DNA from: Herbaspirillum sp. meg3
GTDB taxonomy: Bacteria > Pseudomonadota > Gammaproteobacteria > Burkholderiales > Burkholderiaceae_D
Direction of reading: 5' to 3'
Assembly: GCF_002257565.1 (NCBI RefSeq)
Contig: NZ_CP022736.1
Coordinates: 4,340,001 to 4,404,000 of the forward strand
DNA length: 64,000 nt
The translations under genes were made by a program, and so were the position numbers. How positions within the stretch are numbered: position 1 is the first letter of the stretch; each line of letters opens with the position of its first letter. Under the pieces are notes generated by a model that made no database searches, was not told the DNA's origin, and was given only the letters and a program-made list of their open reading frames with translations. Of the stretch, positions 25,300 to 33,983 are shown piece by piece.

Positions 25300-27003
25300 T
25301 TATTTCTTCGGCATGCCGAACACGGGTTGTCCCAGCAGCGGCACCGACAAGGTGTAGATACCGTGGTTGGAAAACACCCACACCAGATTACGATCCCACT
25401 CGACGAAAATGCTGTGCACCGGATTTGGCAGAGCACGGATCGATTGTGTCTGTTCATCCTTGGTGTGACGCGACGGATCGATCATCTTCGGCACGAAGTA
25501 AGCGGCGATGGTCGGATTCAGCGGATCCTTCACGTCAAACATCTGCATGCCCGCGTTGTAGTACGAGTACGGCATGTAGCGCGGGCTTGGCGTGCCTGGC
25601 TGGATCTGAGCGTAACCACTGCGCTTAGGACCGAAGCTGCCGCGACGCTGGCAAAAGTCGGTGAATGGCGCATCCTTCGGCGGGACCGGTGTCGGCAGCG
25701 TGTTGACGATCTTCGGATTCTTCGGATCGCGCACGTCGATCGAGTAGATCGCCTTGAGCGGTTCGTAGCAGTCTTCGGTCATCGGATAGCCGCTGTAGTA
25801 CACCATGCCGGTCGACTCAACCTTGGAGACGTCGATGTTGTCGCCTTCGGTACCGGTCACGCTGACAGGCATGTCGATATGTGCGACTTGCTTCATGTTC
25901 TTCGGATCGGAAATGTCGATCACGTAGAAGCCGAAGCCGCCCATCGCTGCATAGCCGTACTTGCCGCCCTGCTCAACCGGTTTCGGAATGAACAGCGGCA
26001 TGCGCGAACCCATCCACGAGGTCTTGTTGCCGGCGCGAGGATTTTTCTTGTATTCCTCTTCTTCACCGAGACGCGAGCCTGGCGCCCACCACATCGACAG
26101 ACGTTTTGGATTACTTGGATCGGAGACGTCGAACGCCAGTTGGCCGCCGGTGTACAGATAGTTCTTGTACTCCTGGTTGGCGAAGCTGTTGTCCGGCGCA
26201 CCGGCGACGAACAGGTACTGATCGCCGTTATAGACCGGCACGTCCTGACAGCCGGAACCTTCCTGCGGCTGCTGTTGCGCCGAGTGATAAGGATCGAGCG
26301 AAGTCTCGGACAACAGTTTCCAGTCAGTCCATTGCGGGCTGGTCACTTCGAAAATGCGGAAGCCGCGCAACATCTGCCGGGCACGCACATTTTTGACTTC
26401 GTCGGGCTTGGTGTACTTGTTGGAGAGCAGGCCGTAACGTGTGATTTCATAACACTGTACCGCGATCATCTTGTTCAGCTTCTTGTTGAACTTGACGTTG
26501 AACGGGCCGAACTGATGTTCACCGCCGCGGGTGTTGAAAGTCTTCTGCTGCACCACCTTGATGTCATGCGGATCGGTGATGTCGAACAGGTTGTACATCC
26601 AGGTTTCGTAGTCGTACAGATAGCGGCGGCCGTTCCAGTCAAACGAGGCCTGCCAGCTGTGCCCGGCGCCGGCAACGTAAGGCGTGAAATTCTCGACCTT
26701 GACGTTCTTTTCGTATTGGTTCAGATCCAGGTAAGGCAGGCTGCCTTCCACCGGGTGCGCACCGTAGGCGTCAGGCGCCATGTCGGGGCTTTTGAATTTG
26801 CCGGTGGTCTTGTCATAGCCCCAGGTGCCCGGCGCCGGATAAGCCGGTTCCCCCGGCAGCAGCGGATGCTGCGGCATCGCTTGCGGCGCATCGGGTGCAG
26901 TCAGGTTGACGCCGCTGCGCGGTTGCTGTGCGTGGGCCGACATGACGACAGCGCCAGCCAGCAACGCGACGATCGTGCTGAATTGGAAAAATTTTGTTTT
27001 CAT
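25300..27003 (-). CDS. Secreted LVIVD-repeat beta-propeller protein of unknown function
   Basis: A 567-residue exported protein. The signal peptide covers residues 1-25 (ends SAHAQ). At least five blade-like repeats carry the pattern (F/I)D-(I/V)-x-DPxN-x-K, for example NLFDITDP, LAFDVSDPSNPK, YVIDISDPKN, YSIDVRDPKNPK and MFDVKDPLNP. These match the LVIVD repeat family, predicted beta-propellers whose biochemistry is poorly known. No CxxCH or other cofactor motif is visible. The ATG at 27003 has AGGAG upstream. It lies 105 bases after the porin gene and before the cytochrome c gene on the same strand, suggesting a joint periplasmic function. Confidence 0.83.
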   Translation of the reverse strand: MKTKFFQFSTIVALLAGAVVMSAHAQQPRSGVNLTAPDAPQAMPQHPLLPGEPAYPAPGTWGYDKTTGKFKSPDMAPDAYGAHPVEGSLPYLDLNQYEKNVKVENFTPYVAGAGHSWQASFDWNGRRYLYDYETWMYNLFDITDPHDIKVVQQKTFNTRGGEHQFGPFNVKFNKKLNKMIAVQCYEITRYGLLSNKYTKPDEVKNVRARQMLRGFRIFEVTSPQWTDWKLLSETSLDPYHSAQQQPQEGSGCQDVPVYNGDQYLFVAGAPDNSFANQEYKNYLYTGGQLAFDVSDPSNPKRLSMWWAPGSRLGEEEEYKKNPRAGNKTSWMGSRMPLFIPKPVEQGGKYGYAAMGGFGFYVIDISDPKNMKQVAHIDMPVSVTGTEGDNIDVSKVESTGMVYYSGYPMTEDCYEPLKAIYSIDVRDPKNPKIVNTLPTPVPPKDAPFTDFCQRRGSFGPKRSGYAQIQPGTPSPRYMPYSYYNAGMQMFDVKDPLNPTIAAYFVPKMIDPSRHTKDEQTQSIRALPNPVHSIFVEWDRNLVWVFSNHGIYTLSVPLLGQPVFGMPKK

Positions 27004-27108
27004 GACTCCTTCTTTCATTTAAACACCTCCTTGAATCTGGTCGGAGCCGGCTTGCGCCGACTCCTCTTTGCCGCATGCCAGACGTAAAAACATCAACACA
27101 TCAGGACA

Positions 27109-28140
27109 TCAGAACGCGTGACGAATACCCAGCTGGATGCCACTGTTCGGCGACGGCGAACCGCTGCTGTTGAAGGTCATCGGGTACGCCACGGTCGTGT
27201 TGTTCTTCACGTTGATACGGCCATAGTTGGCATACAGGTCAGTGCGCTTGGACAGGTTGTAACCGTAGCCGAGCAGCATGCCTTTGGCGTCCGACATGGC
27301 GACGTTCTTGTCATCCTTCTTGACCACGAAGCTGGCGAAGACGCGATGGCGATCGGTGATCTGCCAACGCACGCCGGCTTGCGCATCCCAGCCGCTGGCG
27401 TTGAAGCCGACATACGGTGGATAGGCGTAGTAGCCGTTATAAGTGTGATAGATGAAGGTAGGCTCGACCGAACCGAAGCGGTACGCCAGCGCGAAGTAGT
27501 TGTCGCGCGAGCTCAGGATGTTGGGGCCGGTCAGGTTCTTGTTGTACTTGAGGTCGCTGACGGCGCCGGCGAACAGCGGGCCTTCGCGATACTCAATGGC
27601 AGTACTGACATAGCGACCATTACTGGTGCCATCTTCCTGACCGGCGGTGACCATGAAGCGGCCCATGAAACCGCCCACGCGCGGCGTGTTGTAGGCCAGC
27701 GAGTTATTCTCGCGATACGGCGCGTAGAAGAACTGCATGTTGCTGACGATACTGTAGTCGGCCGACCAGCTTGGGTCGGCATAACCTGCGATCCAGTACG
27801 AAGGGGTGTTCTGACGTCCCATGGAGATCGTGCCCCAGGAGCCTGTCAGGCCGACAAACGACTGGCGCGGCGTCGGACCGGCACCGGTATCGGCAGAGAA
27901 CTGCATTTCATGCGTGAAGAAGGCCTTGCTGCCACCTCCCAGATCTTCATCGCCACTGAAGACAAGGCGCGATGCATTGAGGCCACCGCTGGAAATACGA
28001 TTGACGCTGTTCTTCGGCGTCGACAAATGCTCCAGATTGATATCGACGAAGCCGGAAATTTTTACGCCGTCTTCGGCGTGAACCACTCCGCTTGCTCCCG
28101 CCAACAACAATGCGGACGCAACTGCACCTTTGAGTTTCAT
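27109..28140 (-). CDS. Outer-membrane general porin (Burkholderiales type)
   Basis: A 343-residue trimeric porin of the Gram-negative porin_4 family. The signal peptide is about residues 1-22 (ends VVHAED), then VKISGFVDINLEHL opens the barrel, PTPRQSFVGLTGSWGTISMGRQNTP is the typical early segment, and the protein ends with the outer-membrane signature GIQLGIRHAF. AGGAGG lies five bases before the ATG at 28140; the GTG directly upstream is less likely. Probably the first gene of a porin-propeller unit. A palindromic repeat lies upstream in its promoter region. Confidence 0.92.
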   Translation of the reverse strand: MKLKGAVASALLLAGASGVVHAEDGVKISGFVDINLEHLSTPKNSVNRISSGGLNASRLVFSGDEDLGGGSKAFFTHEMQFSADTGAGPTPRQSFVGLTGSWGTISMGRQNTPSYWIAGYADPSWSADYSIVSNMQFFYAPYRENNSLAYNTPRVGGFMGRFMVTAGQEDGTSNGRYVSTAIEYREGPLFAGAVSDLKYNKNLTGPNILSSRDNYFALAYRFGSVEPTFIYHTYNGYYAYPPYVGFNASGWDAQAGVRWQITDRHRVFASFVVKKDDKNVAMSDAKGMLLGYGYNLSKRTDLYANYGRINVKNNTTVAYPMTFNSSGSPSPNSGIQLGIRHAF

Positions 28141-28197
28141 CACTACTCCTCCCTGTTAATTTTTACCCACTGCGATTTATTTCTATCTCGAGAGCGG

Positions 28198-28323
28198 GGG
28201 GTCTGCTCATAGTTAATTTGAGAGTGCGAACGCGCGGCAGGCGTTGACTGCCTAGGCGCTGCGACGCGCCGTAGCAGTGCTACGGCAGGAACGCACCTCT
28301 CAAATTAACTATGAACAGACCCC
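28198..28323. repeat. 126-base palindromic repeat element
   Basis: Near-perfect terminal inverted repeats frame this element. GGGGTCTG (28198-28205) and TCATAGTTAATTTGAGAG (28207-28224) are matched by their reverse complements at 28316-28323 and 28297-28314, with one mismatched base between the blocks. The interior has further small hairpins, including CCGTAGCA-G-TGCTACGG. It has no coding capacity and looks like a miniature inverted-repeat or REP-type element. It lies upstream of the porin and downstream of kynureninase. Confidence 0.8.
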
Positions 28324-28367
28324 TTTTCCCATCTCCTTCTGTCGAGGTGATTGGGGACAACCGGGTA

Positions 28368-28390
28368 GCGCCGGCGACATAGGCCGGCGC
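28368..28390. other. Hairpin between kynureninase and the palindromic element
   Basis: GCGCCGGC and GCCGGCGC form a perfect eight-base stem about 40 bases after the kynureninase stop. It lacks a T-run; it may stabilise or end the kynU transcript. Confidence 0.45.
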
Positions 28391-28428
28391 GTCAAATTGG
28401 ACTGCTAAAAACTGTTATCTATTTCTGA

Positions 28429-29664
28429 TCAGGTCACTGCCTTCTTGGTGAGGAATTTGTCCTGATTCCATTCGCCGCTTTCCATGATTTCGGCGATTGC
28501 CTGTACGGTGTCGTAGACGTTGGTAAAGCTCACGTACAGCGGCGTAAAACCGAAACGCAGAATGTTCGGCATGCGGAAATCACCTGTGATGCCGCGTGCG
28601 ATCAACGCCTGCACGATGGCGTAGCCTTGCTCATGTGTCAGCGACACCTGGCTGCCGCGTACGGCAGAGTCGCGCGGCGAGGCCAGACCGAATTGGTAGG
28701 GCGAGAGCTTTTCATCGACCAGTTTGATAAACAGCTCGGTCAGGGCGACGCTCTTCTTGCGCAGGGCGCTCATCTCGACGCCGTCGAAAATCTCCAGTGC
28801 CGATTCCAGCGACAGCATCGACAACAGCGGCGGCGTGCCGCATTGCATACTTTCGATGCCGGGCGCCGGCTCGTAGCCGAGCACGAATTCAAAAGGACGC
28901 ACGTGGCCGTGCCAGCCGGACAGCGGCTGGCGCATGTCCTTGTGGTGGCGTTCCGCGACGAACACAAACGCTGGCGCGCCAGGGCCGCCGTTCAGATATT
29001 TGTAACCGCAACCCACTGCCATATCAGCCTTGGCCGCATTGAGGTCGACTTCCACCGCGCCGGCGCTGTGCGCCAGATCCCACAAGGCCAGTGCGCCGAC
29101 GGCGTGTGCCTTGGCGGTGATTTCCTGCATCGGATAGATCTGACCGGTGCGGTAGTTGACGTGAGTCAGCATGACCACGGCAACGCTGTCGTCGAGACCG
29201 GCAAGCACGGCTTCCGGTGTCGAGTCGACATAACGGATTTCGAGATTGAAGATTTCGGCCACGCCCTGAGCGATATAGAGATCAGTCGGGAAATTGCCGC
29301 GTTCGCTGAGGATGACCTTGCGTGCCGGATTCAGACGAACAGCGGCGACCAGCGCCTTGTACAGATTGACCGAGGTGGAGTCGGCGACCATGACTTCATC
29401 CTTGCCGGCGCCGATCAGGCGTGCAACTTGTCCGGCTACGCGCTTGGGCAGGTCGATCCAGCTGGCGTCGTTCCAGGAGCGGATCAGGCCGTTACCCCAT
29501 TCCTTGACCATGACTTCCTGCATGCGTGCCGGCAAGTGTCTGGGCATGGCGCCCAACGAGTTGCCGTCGAGATAGATCTCGCCTTCCGGCAATGCAAACT
29601 TGTCGCGGCATGCGGCCAGCGCATCTTGCTGGTCCAGCGTAATACAGTCCTGTCTTGTTACCAT
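28429..29664 (-). CDS. kynU: Kynureninase
   Basis: A 411-residue PLP enzyme of the aminotransferase class V fold. It cleaves kynurenine or 3-hydroxykynurenine to anthranilate or 3-hydroxyanthranilate plus alanine. The PLP lysine is K222 in GCGYKYLNGGPGAPAF. The substrate-side motifs IYLDGNSLGAMPRH and IRSWNDASWIDLP near the N-terminus are characteristic. I start at the ATG at 29664 (MVTRQDC); the upstream frame to 29700 is unsupported. No tryptophan dioxygenase or formamidase gene is next to it, unlike many kynBAU operons. It would feed the 3-hydroxyanthranilate cluster 9 kb away, if 3-hydroxykynurenine is made. Confidence 0.96.
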   Translation of the reverse strand: MVTRQDCITLDQQDALAACRDKFALPEGEIYLDGNSLGAMPRHLPARMQEVMVKEWGNGLIRSWNDASWIDLPKRVAGQVARLIGAGKDEVMVADSTSVNLYKALVAAVRLNPARKVILSERGNFPTDLYIAQGVAEIFNLEIRYVDSTPEAVLAGLDDSVAVVMLTHVNYRTGQIYPMQEITAKAHAVGALALWDLAHSAGAVEVDLNAAKADMAVGCGYKYLNGGPGAPAFVFVAERHHKDMRQPLSGWHGHVRPFEFVLGYEPAPGIESMQCGTPPLLSMLSLESALEIFDGVEMSALRKKSVALTELFIKLVDEKLSPYQFGLASPRDSAVRGSQVSLTHEQGYAIVQALIARGITGDFRMPNILRFGFTPLYVSFTNVYDTVQAIAEIMESGEWNQDKFLTKKAVT

Positions 29665-30218
29665 GTTGATTCCCAAATCTAAAAATATCTGCACGATCAC
29701 GTGTGATAACGCGTAATGACGAGCGTCAGCACTGGTCTTGCGGTGTTGTCTGTCTTTTTTGTGTTTTACCGGCTGGAGCCGCTGTCCGTGCTGCTTAGGC
29801 CAGCCTGACTACATGCGGCTCAGTATGAAGTGACGGGGGGATAAGCGAAAATGAATAATTGTGCGTCTGTTATTCCGTTAATTTATAGTCAAATACATAT
29901 AGCGACTATCCCGGCGCAATCCGGCTGTTGTCCGCCCAACAATGAGGCAGTCACCCCGTAAGCCGCATGGGCGCTGAATGATAAAGCATTTGGGCCGCAG
30001 GCTGACTCGCGTTTGAAGCCAGAACGCGGAGCAATCGGCGGAAAACAACGCCGGCACCCGGGCAAAGCCATTCAGGGCCAACGCCAACCTATGCAAACCC
30101 ATGATTTCATTGTATAATTTCGGACTTTTCACCCCCGGCAAGTGATCGACAATCGGGTCAAGAAGCAAGACGACCGACGAAGTGATGATTGGCTACCATT
30201 AATTTTTAAGGCAAAAAA
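29665..30218. other. Intergenic region between divergent kynU and rpmE2
   Basis: This 554-base stretch has no supportable gene. It holds the promoters for kynU and rpmE2. A good -10 hexamer (TATAAT, 30113-30118) lies about 100 bases before rpmE2, with no strong -35. A 96-codon frame on the minus strand (29878-30168) lacks protein-family features. Confidence 0.45.
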
Positions 30219-30488
30219 ATGAAACAAGGCATTCACCCGGATTACCGCGAAGTTCTGTTCCACGACGTTTCGAACGACTTCAAGTTCATCACCCGTTCGA
30301 CTATCGGCACTCGCGAAAAGGCCGAATTCGAAGGTAAAGAATACCCACTCGTGAAGATTGAAGTTTCTTCCGAATCGCACCCGTTCTACACCGGCAAGCA
30401 CAAGATCGTTGACACCGCTGGCCGCGTTGAAAAGTTCCGCCAAAAATTCGGTACAGTCGGTTCCAAGACTGCCGTCGCTGCAGAGTAA
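30219..30488 (+). CDS. rpmE2: 50S ribosomal protein L31 type B
   Basis: An 89-residue L31 of the type B (cysteine-free, non-zinc) group: MKQGIHPDYREVLFHDVSNDFKFITRST and HPFYTGKHKIVDTAGRVEKF are diagnostic. There are no cysteines, so it does not depend on zinc. The ribosome site is AAGG eight bases upstream. In Burkholderiales this gene usually follows rho directly; here it is 21 kb away. A strong terminator follows. Confidence 0.97.
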   Translation: MKQGIHPDYREVLFHDVSNDFKFITRSTIGTREKAEFEGKEYPLVKIEVSSESHPFYTGKHKIVDTAGRVEKFRQKFGTVGSKTAVAAE

Positions 30489-30503
30489 TCTCTGTACGAT
30501 GTC

Positions 30504-30537
30504 AAAAAAGGCAGCTCAGGCTGCCTTTTTTGTTTTT
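30504..30537 (+). terminator. Terminator after rpmE2
   Basis: AAAAAAGGCAGC / GCTGCCTTTTTT form a stem with a short loop, then more T residues, 15 bases after the stop. Confidence 0.88.
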
Positions 30538-30730
30538 TGCCCGCCACGCGACGGTGAACTGTCTCATCTGCCTCAGCCAGCATCTGTTCGCCCCTAAGGC
30601 CGTTACGGTCAAATACAACTTTTAACAGGGTTTTGCTGCACAATATCGCCTGCAAACTTGTCGACAAAACGATACCCTGAATTTGCACTCCAACAGTGCA
30701 CCAAAACTAAACAAGAGCAATAACACCTTG

Positions 30731-32449
30731 ATGAAGCCAGTCCGTCTCCCTGCTGCTGCGACCAATGCACTGCCTCGCTGGGGCCTGCTTGCAATCGGCC
30801 TGCTCTATATCCTGCCGGGCCTGATAGGCCGCGACCCATGGAAGAACGATGATGCCGCCAGTTTCGGCATCATGTGGACCATGGCGCACGGTAATCTGAT
30901 GGATTGGCTGGCGCCGAATATCGCCGGCATGGCGATGCCTGCCGAAAGCCCGCTGGCTTACTGGTTTGGCGCGATCTGCATCAAACTGTTCGGCTGGCTG
31001 CTCGGCGATCCTCTGGCGGCGCGTATTTCGACCGTGGGCTGCTTCCTGATCGGCTCGCTGTCGATCTGGTACGCCACCTATCTGCTGGGTCGCCGCAACG
31101 AGGCGCAACCGCTCAAACTGGCCTTTGGCGGCCAACCGGAGCCACGCGATTTCGGCCGTACGCTGGCCGATGGTGCTTTCCTGATTTATCTTGGTTTCCT
31201 CGGCTTGCTGCTGCACAGCCATGAAACCAGCGCCAAGACCATGCAAATCGCACTGGTGTCCTATGCGTTGTACAGCTCGGTGCGCGTGTTCGATACGAAT
31301 AAAGTGCATCAGGCGCTGTCGCTGGGTGCGGTACTCGGCCTGCTAGTCCTGGCTCATGGCTGGCTGCTGCCGAGCGGCTTGCTGATCGGATTGCTGGTGC
31401 TTTCCGGACTCTATTACCGTCCCGTTTTTAAATCGTTGCTGGGCGTGGCGCTGCCGGTAGCGCTGGCAATCTGCGTGATCTGGGTATTGACGATCAATGC
31501 GTTGTTGCCTGAAGCCGGTGCGCAATTTTCTACCTGGCTGAGCTGGAACATCTATCAGTTGAACTGGCCGACTATGGCCTCGCTGAAATTCTTCCTCAAA
31601 TACGGTGTGTGGTTCGCCTGGCCGGCCTGGCCGTTTGCCGGATGGGCCGTCTATGCGTGGCGCCGCCAGCCGCATTCGCTGCATATCTCGCTGCCGCTGG
31701 CGTTCTTCATCCCGTTGACCCTGCTGGTCCTGCTGAACGTGCACAGCGAACAAGGCATCCTGCTGCCGCTGTTGCCGGCGCTGGCCATCCTCGCGGCATT
31801 TGGCCTGCCGACCATGAAACGCGGCGCCATCAATGCGGTGGACTGGTTCTCGGTGATGACGCTGACCACCTGTGCGGCCTTCATCTGGATCGGCTGGATC
31901 GCCAAGGAAACCGGTTGGCCGGCGCAGATCGCAAAGAATGCCTACAAGCTGGCGCCAGGCTATCAGCCCGGCTTCAACATGATTGCGCTGGCGATTGCGA
32001 TCCTGACGACCATTTTCTGGATCTTGCTGGTGCATTGGCGCATCTCGCGCCGTCCATCGGTGCTGTGGCGTGCGGTGGTGCTGTCATCAGGCGGCGTGGT
32101 GCTGTGCTGGGTGCTGCTGATGACCTTGTGGCTGCCTTGGGTCAACTACGGCAAGAGCTACGCCGGTGTTGCGCAACAGATCGAAGAGAAGATGTCGGCT
32201 GTGAAGCAATGCGTAGAGTCCAACGTCGGACCAGCCCAGCGTGCTTCGTTCGCCTACTTCGGCCATGTGCGCTTTGAAGACCGCCCGGATATGCGTTGCG
32301 ACTTCCTGCTGCTGCAAGACAATATCGATAATCAAAATGCCGAACAGATGTTGCGCCAGTACGAGGGCAACTGGCAAATGCTGTGGGAAGGCCGCCGTCC
32401 GTCCGACCGCGACGAGCGCTTCCGCTTGTATCGCCGCATTGGGCGATAA
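30731..32449 (+). CDS. GT-C-type membrane glycosyltransferase (ArnT/PMT-like)
   Basis: A 572-residue polytopic inner-membrane protein with about 11-12 membrane helices and a C-terminal soluble tail. The first periplasmic loop has an acidic pair in GRDPWKNDDAASFG (Asp40-Asp41), the place of the catalytic acid in dolichyl/undecaprenyl-phosphate-sugar mannosyl- and arabinosyltransferases (GT39/GT83). It would transfer a lipid-linked sugar to lipid A or another acceptor on the periplasmic face. A TTG start at 30683 would add 16 residues; I prefer the ATG at 30731. Donor and acceptor cannot be deduced. Confidence 0.72.
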   Translation: MKPVRLPAAATNALPRWGLLAIGLLYILPGLIGRDPWKNDDAASFGIMWTMAHGNLMDWLAPNIAGMAMPAESPLAYWFGAICIKLFGWLLGDPLAARISTVGCFLIGSLSIWYATYLLGRRNEAQPLKLAFGGQPEPRDFGRTLADGAFLIYLGFLGLLLHSHETSAKTMQIALVSYALYSSVRVFDTNKVHQALSLGAVLGLLVLAHGWLLPSGLLIGLLVLSGLYYRPVFKSLLGVALPVALAICVIWVLTINALLPEAGAQFSTWLSWNIYQLNWPTMASLKFFLKYGVWFAWPAWPFAGWAVYAWRRQPHSLHISLPLAFFIPLTLLVLLNVHSEQGILLPLLPALAILAAFGLPTMKRGAINAVDWFSVMTLTTCAAFIWIGWIAKETGWPAQIAKNAYKLAPGYQPGFNMIALAIAILTTIFWILLVHWRISRRPSVLWRAVVLSSGGVVLCWVLLMTLWLPWVNYGKSYAGVAQQIEEKMSAVKQCVESNVGPAQRASFAYFGHVRFEDRPDMRCDFLLLQDNIDNQNAEQMLRQYEGNWQMLWEGRRPSDRDERFRLYRRIGR

Positions 32450-32600
32450 TTGAGGGCAGAGCGCGGCAGATCATTATCTGCTGCGCTTTGTTCACGCTGG
32501 ACGCCGGTACGAGCGTCTGTGCTGCCGCCAACGCAAAAGAAATCTGAAAGAGAATAGAGCGCAGGCTTCGCCAGGAAGCCTGCGTTGATCATTTATCCGC

Positions 32601-33983
32601 ATGACTCAACGCTTCCATACCTTCCGCATTGCCTCGCTGGCCTGGCCCATCCTGATCGGCCAACTGGCGCTGATTGCCAACGGCGTGATCGATACCGCCA
32701 TGGTGTCGCGCTTTTCGGCGATGGATCTGGCCGCACTGGCGCTGGGCGTATCGATCTACGTGAGCGTCTTTGTCGGCTTGTCGGGCGTATTGCAGGCGCT
32801 GTTGCCGATTATCGGCCAACTCTACGGCGCACGCCGGCTGGAAGATATCGGCCGCGAAGTGAAGCAAGGTTTATGGCTGGCGTTTTTCCTGAGCTGCATC
32901 GGTTGCCTGGTGCTGCTGTTCTCCCCTGCTTTTCTATCCTTTGCACAAGCCTCGCCGGAGCTGGCTGAGAAGGCGACACTGTACCTGCGCATCGAAGCAC
33001 TGGCCTTGCCGGCCACGCTGGGGTTTCGCGTCTACGCGGCGCTCAATACGGCGATCGCCCGGCCGAAGATGGTCATGGCGATTCAGATCGGCGCGTTGCT
33101 ATTGAAGATCCCGCTCAACGCCTGGTTCATCTTCGGCGGACTCGGCTTGCCGGCGTTCGGCGGTCCGGGCTGCGCCATCGCAACCAGCCTGATAGCGTGG
33201 CTGATGCTGCTGACCGGCTGGATGCTGGTGCGCAAAGCGCCGATCTATCGCGAACTGAAGGTCTTCGGCAGCGGCTTCATCAAACCGCAGTGGACGGCGC
33301 AGCGCAGCCTGCTGAAGCTGGGCATCCCGATGGGCCTGAGCTACTTCATCGAAGTCACCGCCTTTACGCTGATGGCGATCTTTATCGCGCGTCTGGGCGC
33401 CGTGGCTGTAGCCGGGCATCAGATCACAGCCAACGTCGGCACCGTGCTGTATATGCTGCCGCTGTCGCTGGCCAACGCCACCGGAACATTGGTAGCGCAA
33501 GCCATCGGCGCACGCGACTGGCGCATGGCCAAGACCATTTCCCGCGCCGGTATTCGCCTGTCAGCCGTCCTGTCCGTACTCATCGGCGTGATCGTATGGT
33601 TTGCGCGTGAAGACATCATCCGCGCCTATACGCCGGATGAGGTGATCATCGCGTCGGCGCTGCCTTTGTTTCTGTTCATCGCGTTCTATCAGTTGTTCGA
33701 CTCACTGCAGGTAACGACTGCGTTCGTGCTGCGCGCGTACAAGGTGGCAGTGATCCCCACGGTGATTTATGCGGTGGCATTATGGGGTGTCGGACTTGGC
33801 GGCGGTTACGTACTGGGTCTGGACCCATTCGGATTTTCTCCGTCCTGGCTGCATGGCGCAGCAGGCTTCTGGCTGGGTAACAGCGCCAGTCTGGGCGTAG
33901 TGGCATTCTTCCTGATCTGGTATCTGCGGGTGGTGCAACGGCGTATCGCCACCGACCAGGCAAGCATCTCCGCAAACCCTTAG
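32601..33983 (+). CDS. MATE-family multidrug/cation efflux transporter
   Basis: A 460-residue inner-membrane exporter of the NorM branch with 12 predicted helices in two related halves (first: WPILIGQLALIANGVIDTAMVSRFSAMDLAALALG; second starts about residue 240: LLKLGIPMGLSYFIEVTAF). It would export cationic drugs in exchange for Na+ or H+. Its stop (TAG) overlaps the stop of the convergent GGDEF-EAL gene. Confidence 0.92.
   Translation: MTQRFHTFRIASLAWPILIGQLALIANGVIDTAMVSRFSAMDLAALALGVSIYVSVFVGLSGVLQALLPIIGQLYGARRLEDIGREVKQGLWLAFFLSCIGCLVLLFSPAFLSFAQASPELAEKATLYLRIEALALPATLGFRVYAALNTAIARPKMVMAIQIGALLLKIPLNAWFIFGGLGLPAFGGPGCAIATSLIAWLMLLTGWMLVRKAPIYRELKVFGSGFIKPQWTAQRSLLKLGIPMGLSYFIEVTAFTLMAIFIARLGAVAVAGHQITANVGTVLYMLPLSLANATGTLVAQAIGARDWRMAKTISRAGIRLSAVLSVLIGVIVWFAREDIIRAYTPDEVIIASALPLFLFIAFYQLFDSLQVTTAFVLRAYKVAVIPTVIYAVALWGVGLGGGYVLGLDPFGFSPSWLHGAAGFWLGNSASLGVVAFFLIWYLRVVQRRIATDQASISANP

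Noticed and set aside
25327..27087. 586-codon frame antisense to the LVIVD propeller gene
   Set aside because: No domain, signal or ribosome site; the opposite strand has a signal peptide, repeats and a good ribosome site.
29878..30168. 96-codon minus-strand frame between kynU and rpmE2
   Set aside because: It overlaps the likely rpmE2 promoter and has no family feature.
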